Of a stretch of 64,000 bases of DNA, positions 61,357-64,000 are shown piece by piece. The stretch's first letter is position 1; each line of letters starts with the position of its first letter. Source of the DNA: Cohnella sp. SGD-V74 (GTDB lineage Bacteria; Bacillota; Bacilli; Paenibacillales; Paenibacillaceae); assembly GCF_003001675.1 (NCBI RefSeq), contig NZ_PVYW01000003.1, positions 310,001 to 374,000 on the forward strand. Reading direction: 5' to 3'. The translations under genes and the position numbers were made by a program. The notes below the pieces were generated by a model. That model worked only from the letters and a program-made list of their open reading frames with translations. It was not told where the DNA came from and searched no databases.

Positions 61357-61539
61357 CTATCCTTGGATAGCCTTTAACTCGTCGGTCAAACGCCGAAACG
61401 ATTCTACGTCACCTTGCGCAAGCGCGTCATCGATTGCGGTGTAGATTTTCTCCGTCCGGTAATTGCGCAGCGCTTCGTCCAGGACCATTTCTGCCGCCAA
61501 TCCCAGCATCGTCTCATAGGCGACTTTCATGTTGTCCAT
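61357..61539 (-). CDS. Small IDEAL-domain protein
   Basis: A 60-aa protein (MDNMKVAYETMLGLAAEM...) whose C-terminal part YTAIDDALAQGDVESFRRLTDEL is an IDEAL motif, the short helix found at the C terminus of YpiB, ComK and other Bacillota proteins. ATG at 61539 has a strong GGAGGTG about 7 nt upstream, so I take it as the start. However, the frame stays open upstream to ATG 61665 through a hexapeptide-repeat stretch, so a 102-aa form is possible. Its place near ypiF-qcrABC corresponds to that of ypiB in B. subtilis; the UPF0302 domain of YpiB is absent. Confidence 0.78.
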   Translation of the reverse strand: MDNMKVAYETMLGLAAEMVLDEALRNYRTEKIYTAIDDALAQGDVESFRRLTDELKAIQG

Positions 61540-61665
61540 TCGTTGCACCTCCGGTTGTTCGGCTACGAGCGCATCGGCTCCCACTAAAGCATATTCACCG
61601 ATGTCTGCCCCGTTCAAGACGATAGCCCCCCTGCCGATCAATGTACCTTTGCCTACCTGTTCCAT
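61540..61665 (-). other. In-frame hexapeptide-repeat (left-handed beta-helix) stretch upstream of the IDEAL protein
   Basis: From ATG 61665 the frame reads VGKGTL-IGRGAI-VLNGAD-IGEYAL-VGADAL-VAEQPE, six consecutive hexads with the [LIV]-G-x4 rhythm of left-handed beta-helix proteins. The wording resembles the C-terminal end of gamma-carbonic anhydrase-like proteins. It has none of their metal-binding histidines and no recognisable upstream part: the preceding bases belong to another gene in another frame. It joins the IDEAL gene without a stop. It may be a genuine N-terminal extension, or a remnant of a lost gene. Confidence 0.6.
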
Positions 61666-62888
61666 GGCTTGTTCGCGTCTTCTTCCAACTTCAGCGTATC
61701 CTCGAAAGCCAGCGGATGCCCGGATACGAGCGCTCTTCCTTGCGGCGTCGCCTTGACGACCTGGAGGCCGAGCTCGGTCTCGCCCCAACGCAGCACGCCG
61801 AGATGCATCAGCATTCGCAAAATCCGGCGTTCGAAAATATCCGCTGCCGTATCGTAATAGTAGGGACGGATAAGCGGCTGCAGCACTTCCCGCAGCGACT
61901 CGACCGTGACCCACTCCGCGGACAATCTTGCGATCCATTGCACCAACGAAGTCAAATTTGGGATCGGCCCTTTGTACAGCCTCATCCAGAAACGATACAT
62001 TTTGGCCGGATCGGGCTTGACCAGCCCGCTGGCCGCGTCGATTCCTGCCGGCGTAAGCGTCAAGTGGCCGTCCCCGTTCTCCGAGACAAGCCCGTCGTAA
62101 TAGACGAAGTCGTACAATAGAGAGAAACGATCGGGATAATCCCGGAAATGACGGCCGTATCCGAAGCGCCATCCCGCCTGCGTCGGCAGCGGCTCGACTA
62201 CCGCGAGCTGATCCAGCGCTTGGGAAATCTGCCGCTTGTACATGACGCCCTCCGCCGTGATCGGCACGACGCTGTTTCTGACGAACCGCAGAAAATGCAC
62301 GGCGTCTTCGGCGAGCAGGCTGCGTTCATCGCGATAGGCTGGCGGTTCCCCCGTATAGATGAGGCTTGTCTTGTAGCGCTTTTCCAGAACGTCGCACAGC
62401 CGGGACTTGATGTCCTCCGGCACTTGAAACAGAGAGCGCGTCTGCTGAGAGAAACCGTTGAACAGCCATCCGAAGCTTTTGAATCTCGAAATGGACAGCC
62501 TCGCGATTTCTTCCGGTCCCGGCGGCGGTGGCGGCGCGTTCTTCGCCTTGCGCGAGCGCGTCTTCTTCTGCTGCGGCGGTTCTGGCGCTGCGACGGGTTC
62601 GGATGCTACCGATGTCGATGTGGCCGCGGACTTGTCCAGCGCCCTTGCCTTGAGCTCTTCCAGACTGTAGGCGGTTCTGTTCTCGAACACGAGAGAGTTC
62701 AGGAAACGCAAATCGTTGCCCGAAATTTCCCGGATACGGGATTCGATCACATCTCTTCGCTGCACGGTCGCCAGGATCGTCTGAATCAGTTCGTTTTTCG
62801 AGTGGCTCGTGCTGGAGCATTCATAGGTATCGGCGATTTTCTTCAACTCGGCGATGTCCGCATAACAGAGCATGTCGGCCAAGTTCAT
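61653..62888 (-). CDS. Uncharacterised 411-aa protein
   Basis: A 411-aa soluble protein. The N-terminal region (1-85; MLCYADIAELKKIADTYEC, FLNSLVFENRTAYSLEELKA) resembles a small helical or winged-helix domain. A basic, Pro-rich linker (about 108-128, KKTRSRKAKNAPPPPPGPEE) follows. The rest (130-411) has repeated winged-helix-like segments (DRFSLLYDFVYYDGLVSENGDGHLTLTPAGIDAASG, MLMHLGVLRWGETELGLQVVKATPQGRALVSG). That style recalls the helicase-associated domains found as stand-alone proteins in Bacillota, but I do not recognise the family. Start is ATG at 62888, after CCAAGAAGGGGG. Confidence 0.75.
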   Translation of the reverse strand: MNLADMLCYADIAELKKIADTYECSSTSHSKNELIQTILATVQRRDVIESRIREISGNDLRFLNSLVFENRTAYSLEELKARALDKSAATSTSVASEPVAAPEPPQQKKTRSRKAKNAPPPPPGPEEIARLSISRFKSFGWLFNGFSQQTRSLFQVPEDIKSRLCDVLEKRYKTSLIYTGEPPAYRDERSLLAEDAVHFLRFVRNSVVPITAEGVMYKRQISQALDQLAVVEPLPTQAGWRFGYGRHFRDYPDRFSLLYDFVYYDGLVSENGDGHLTLTPAGIDAASGLVKPDPAKMYRFWMRLYKGPIPNLTSLVQWIARLSAEWVTVESLREVLQPLIRPYYYDTAADIFERRILRMLMHLGVLRWGETELGLQVVKATPQGRALVSGHPLAFEDTLKLEEDANKPWNR

Positions 62889-63141
62889 TAGGCGTTCCCC
62901 CTTCTTGGAGGATTTATTGTTCAGTATAGTCGCGGGAACGCCGTCTTAAACGTACCGTCCTTCAAAGCGGGGCGGTCTCGTTCTTGGCGCAGTCGTCGCG
63001 AACATTCCGCCGGCGTGGATCAGCCGAGTCTGCGCTTACGAGACAGTCTGCTTTTCCGATAGGATGAAATTCCTGTAGGTGCTAAAAATGATCTTTGCAC
63101 GCGGGGCAGGCTATATTCAGCGTCTTGTCCCCATTCTCTTC
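62889..63141. other. Intergenic sequence upstream of the 411-aa gene
   Basis: About 250 bp without a credible gene. It should hold the promoter for the minus-strand 411-aa gene; on that strand a TATACT-like hexamer lies near 62921-62926, but I cannot pair it with a -35 box confidently. A repeat field starts right after. Confidence 0.4.
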
Positions 63142-63407
63142 TTTTGTCGCTATCCCCGTCCGTCAGTCCATCTGCTTCTTTCCGTTCCACTTTCCGCTTC
63201 TTTTTGTCGCTATCCCCGTCCGTCAGTCCTCCCCAGCAGCTCACTTCCTTTTCATCCCTTTTACCGCTATCCCCTTCCCTCAGTTCAGGCCGTACCTCTC
63301 TTATCGCTTTTTTTGCTCCTTTTGCCGCTATCCCTTCCGATCAGTTCACGCCTCAACCATACTACCGCTTTTTCGTTCCTTTTGCCGCTATCCCTTTGAG
63401 TCAGTTG
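63142..63407. repeat. About 60-bp tandem direct repeats, left arm (5 copies)
   Basis: The motif TTTTGYCGCTATCCCC...GTCAGT begins at 63142, 63201, 63259, 63320 and 63380, a period of 58-61 bp. Copies 1 and 2 are almost identical over 27 bp; later copies drift (CCGCTATCCCTTCC.., CCGCTATCCCTTTG..). The intervening part is pyrimidine-rich with TTCCTTTT. The open frames across it are low-complexity Pro/Ser/Leu/Phe and are not credible proteins. Confidence 0.88.
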
Positions 63408-63630
63408 GGAGTCATGTACAGTTGCTCGCCGATTGCCTCCCATCTTCCACAATCACCTATCCTGAACTTACGAAGCTTAGGACTCGTTTCCCTTTCTGAC
63501 CGACTGACTCGATCCTCGCAGCAAGCCTGCCTTAAACTTGGGTAATCCTCTCCTTTAGAACAGGCGGAATCAAACCCCTCATCCTCAAAAAACCTCTTCT
63601 TTTCAAAAGATAGTCTCAAACTGAGTCACT
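63408..63630. other. Central non-coding segment between the two repeat arms
   Basis: About 220 bp with no gene I can support. It has scattered partial matches to the repeat (CTGACCGACTGACTC near 63496, ACTGAGTCACTGGGATACC at 63620-63638, the latter belonging to the right arm). Confidence 0.4.
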
Positions 63631-63967
63631 GGGATACCAAGCAAGCTGCTGAACGTTAATTCACAGCCGTGAGGATGATCAACTGAATGAACCGGTATGG
63701 CTTATCGCTAAACGCTGATAACCAGATTTCTGAGCTGTCGGGATACCGACAAATGGAGGATAGGATAGGTCATGGCCGATCCCGCAGGAAGCGTACGACC
63801 AACCTGACTGGATGGGATACCGACAAAAGAGCGGAAAAGGCGCTACATACGGCATTCAAATTGTGGTGCAGAAAAGCTGAGTGGATGGGATACCGGCAAA
63901 AGAGCGGAAAAGGCGCTACATACGGCATTCAAATTGTGGTGCAGAAAAGCTGAGTGGACGGGATACC
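63631..63967. repeat. 73-bp direct repeats, right arm, in inverted orientation to the left arm
   Basis: GGGATACC occurs at 63631, 63740, 63814, 63887 and 63960; the last three are exactly 73 bp apart. The 73-bp blocks from 63811 and 63884 differ by only about one base (CCGAC versus CCGGC). The motif CTGAC-GGA-GGGATA-CGACAAAA is the reverse complement of the left-arm motif with small changes, so the two arms are related inverted arrays. The window ends shortly after, so more copies may follow. Confidence 0.9.
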
Positions 63968-64000
63968 GACAAATGAGGCAGAGAAACGATAAACCCCGGG

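Noticed and set aside
63079-63545. Overlapping Pro/Ser/Phe-rich open frames in the repeat field
   Set aside because: Low-complexity translation of a tandem repeat, several frames open at once, and no ribosome binding site.

Overview
The window looks like a piece of chromosome from a G+C-rich member of the Bacillota, most likely Paenibacillaceae (Paenibacillus/Cohnella type). The reasons are the gene content (ParC/ParE, bacillithiol genes bshA/bshB1, the menaquinol:cytochrome c reductase qcrABC, ypjA/ypjB/ypmB/ypiF homologues, an SLH-domain surface protein, a T-box), strong AGGAGG-type ribosome binding sites, frequent GTG/TTG starts, and a gene order from qcrA to dnaD that follows the Bacillus subtilis qcr-ypj-dapB-mgsA-bsh-cca-birA-panBCD-dinG-ypmB-asnS-dnaD-nth region as I remember it. 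Most genes lie on the minus strand.

Layout, left to right. 1-4.0 kb: topoisomerase IV (parE, then parC, which runs off the left edge), separated by a 51-bp-period palindromic repeat cluster. 4.1-10.7 kb: an SGNH hydrolase with an ABC-2 type transporter, and a pair of half-size ABC exporters probably forming a heterodimer. 10.9-15.3 kb: nth and a double-headed dynamin-like GTPase, translationally coupled. 15.4-19.7 kb: a cell wall amidase and an SLH surface protein. 19.9-23.0 kb: leuCD and a divergent LysR regulator, then a second cluster of the 51-bp palindromic repeat. 23.2-31.9 kb: a methionine-salvage cluster (mtnU, mtnE, mtnW, mtnX, mtnB) with proBAC and a T-box leader inserted in the middle. 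32.0-36.2 kb: hbd-ackA-asnS-dnaD. 36.3-38.2 kb: an ECF sigma/anti-sigma pair with an ECF-type promoter in front. 38.3-40.3 kb: a short FtsH-like membrane protease with a membrane partner. 40.5-48.8 kb: a long, tightly overlapped operon panB-panC-panD-TPR-dinG-rex-mtaD-ypmB, preceded by a 240-nt leader ending in an attenuator-like terminator. 49.1-55.7 kb: ypjD-TPR-dapB-mgsA-bshB1-bshA-cca-birA. 55.8-58.3 kb: ypjC (flipped), ypjB, ypjA. 58.4-61.2 kb: ypiF and qcrABC. 61.3-62.9 kb: an IDEAL-domain protein and an unrecognised 411-aa protein. The last 1.1 kb has no credible gene and consists largely of tandem and inverted repeats.

Themes. Most of the window is housekeeping: DNA topology, repair, tRNA maturation, cofactor, thiol and amino acid synthesis. 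Redox and carbon overflow appear together (rex, qcrABC, ackA, hbd, mgsA). Sulfur recycling appears twice: MtnU/E/W/X/B and MtaD, which deaminates methylthioadenosine or adenosylhomocysteine. I found no CRISPR array, prophage, transposase, tRNA or rRNA. The least explained parts are the two 51-bp palindromic repeat clusters, the repeat field at the right end, the hexapeptide-repeat stretch read in frame into the IDEAL gene, the short FtsH/membrane-partner pair, and the placement of proBAC under a T-box inside the methionine-salvage genes. All assignments come from reading translations and motifs by eye; no database search was run.
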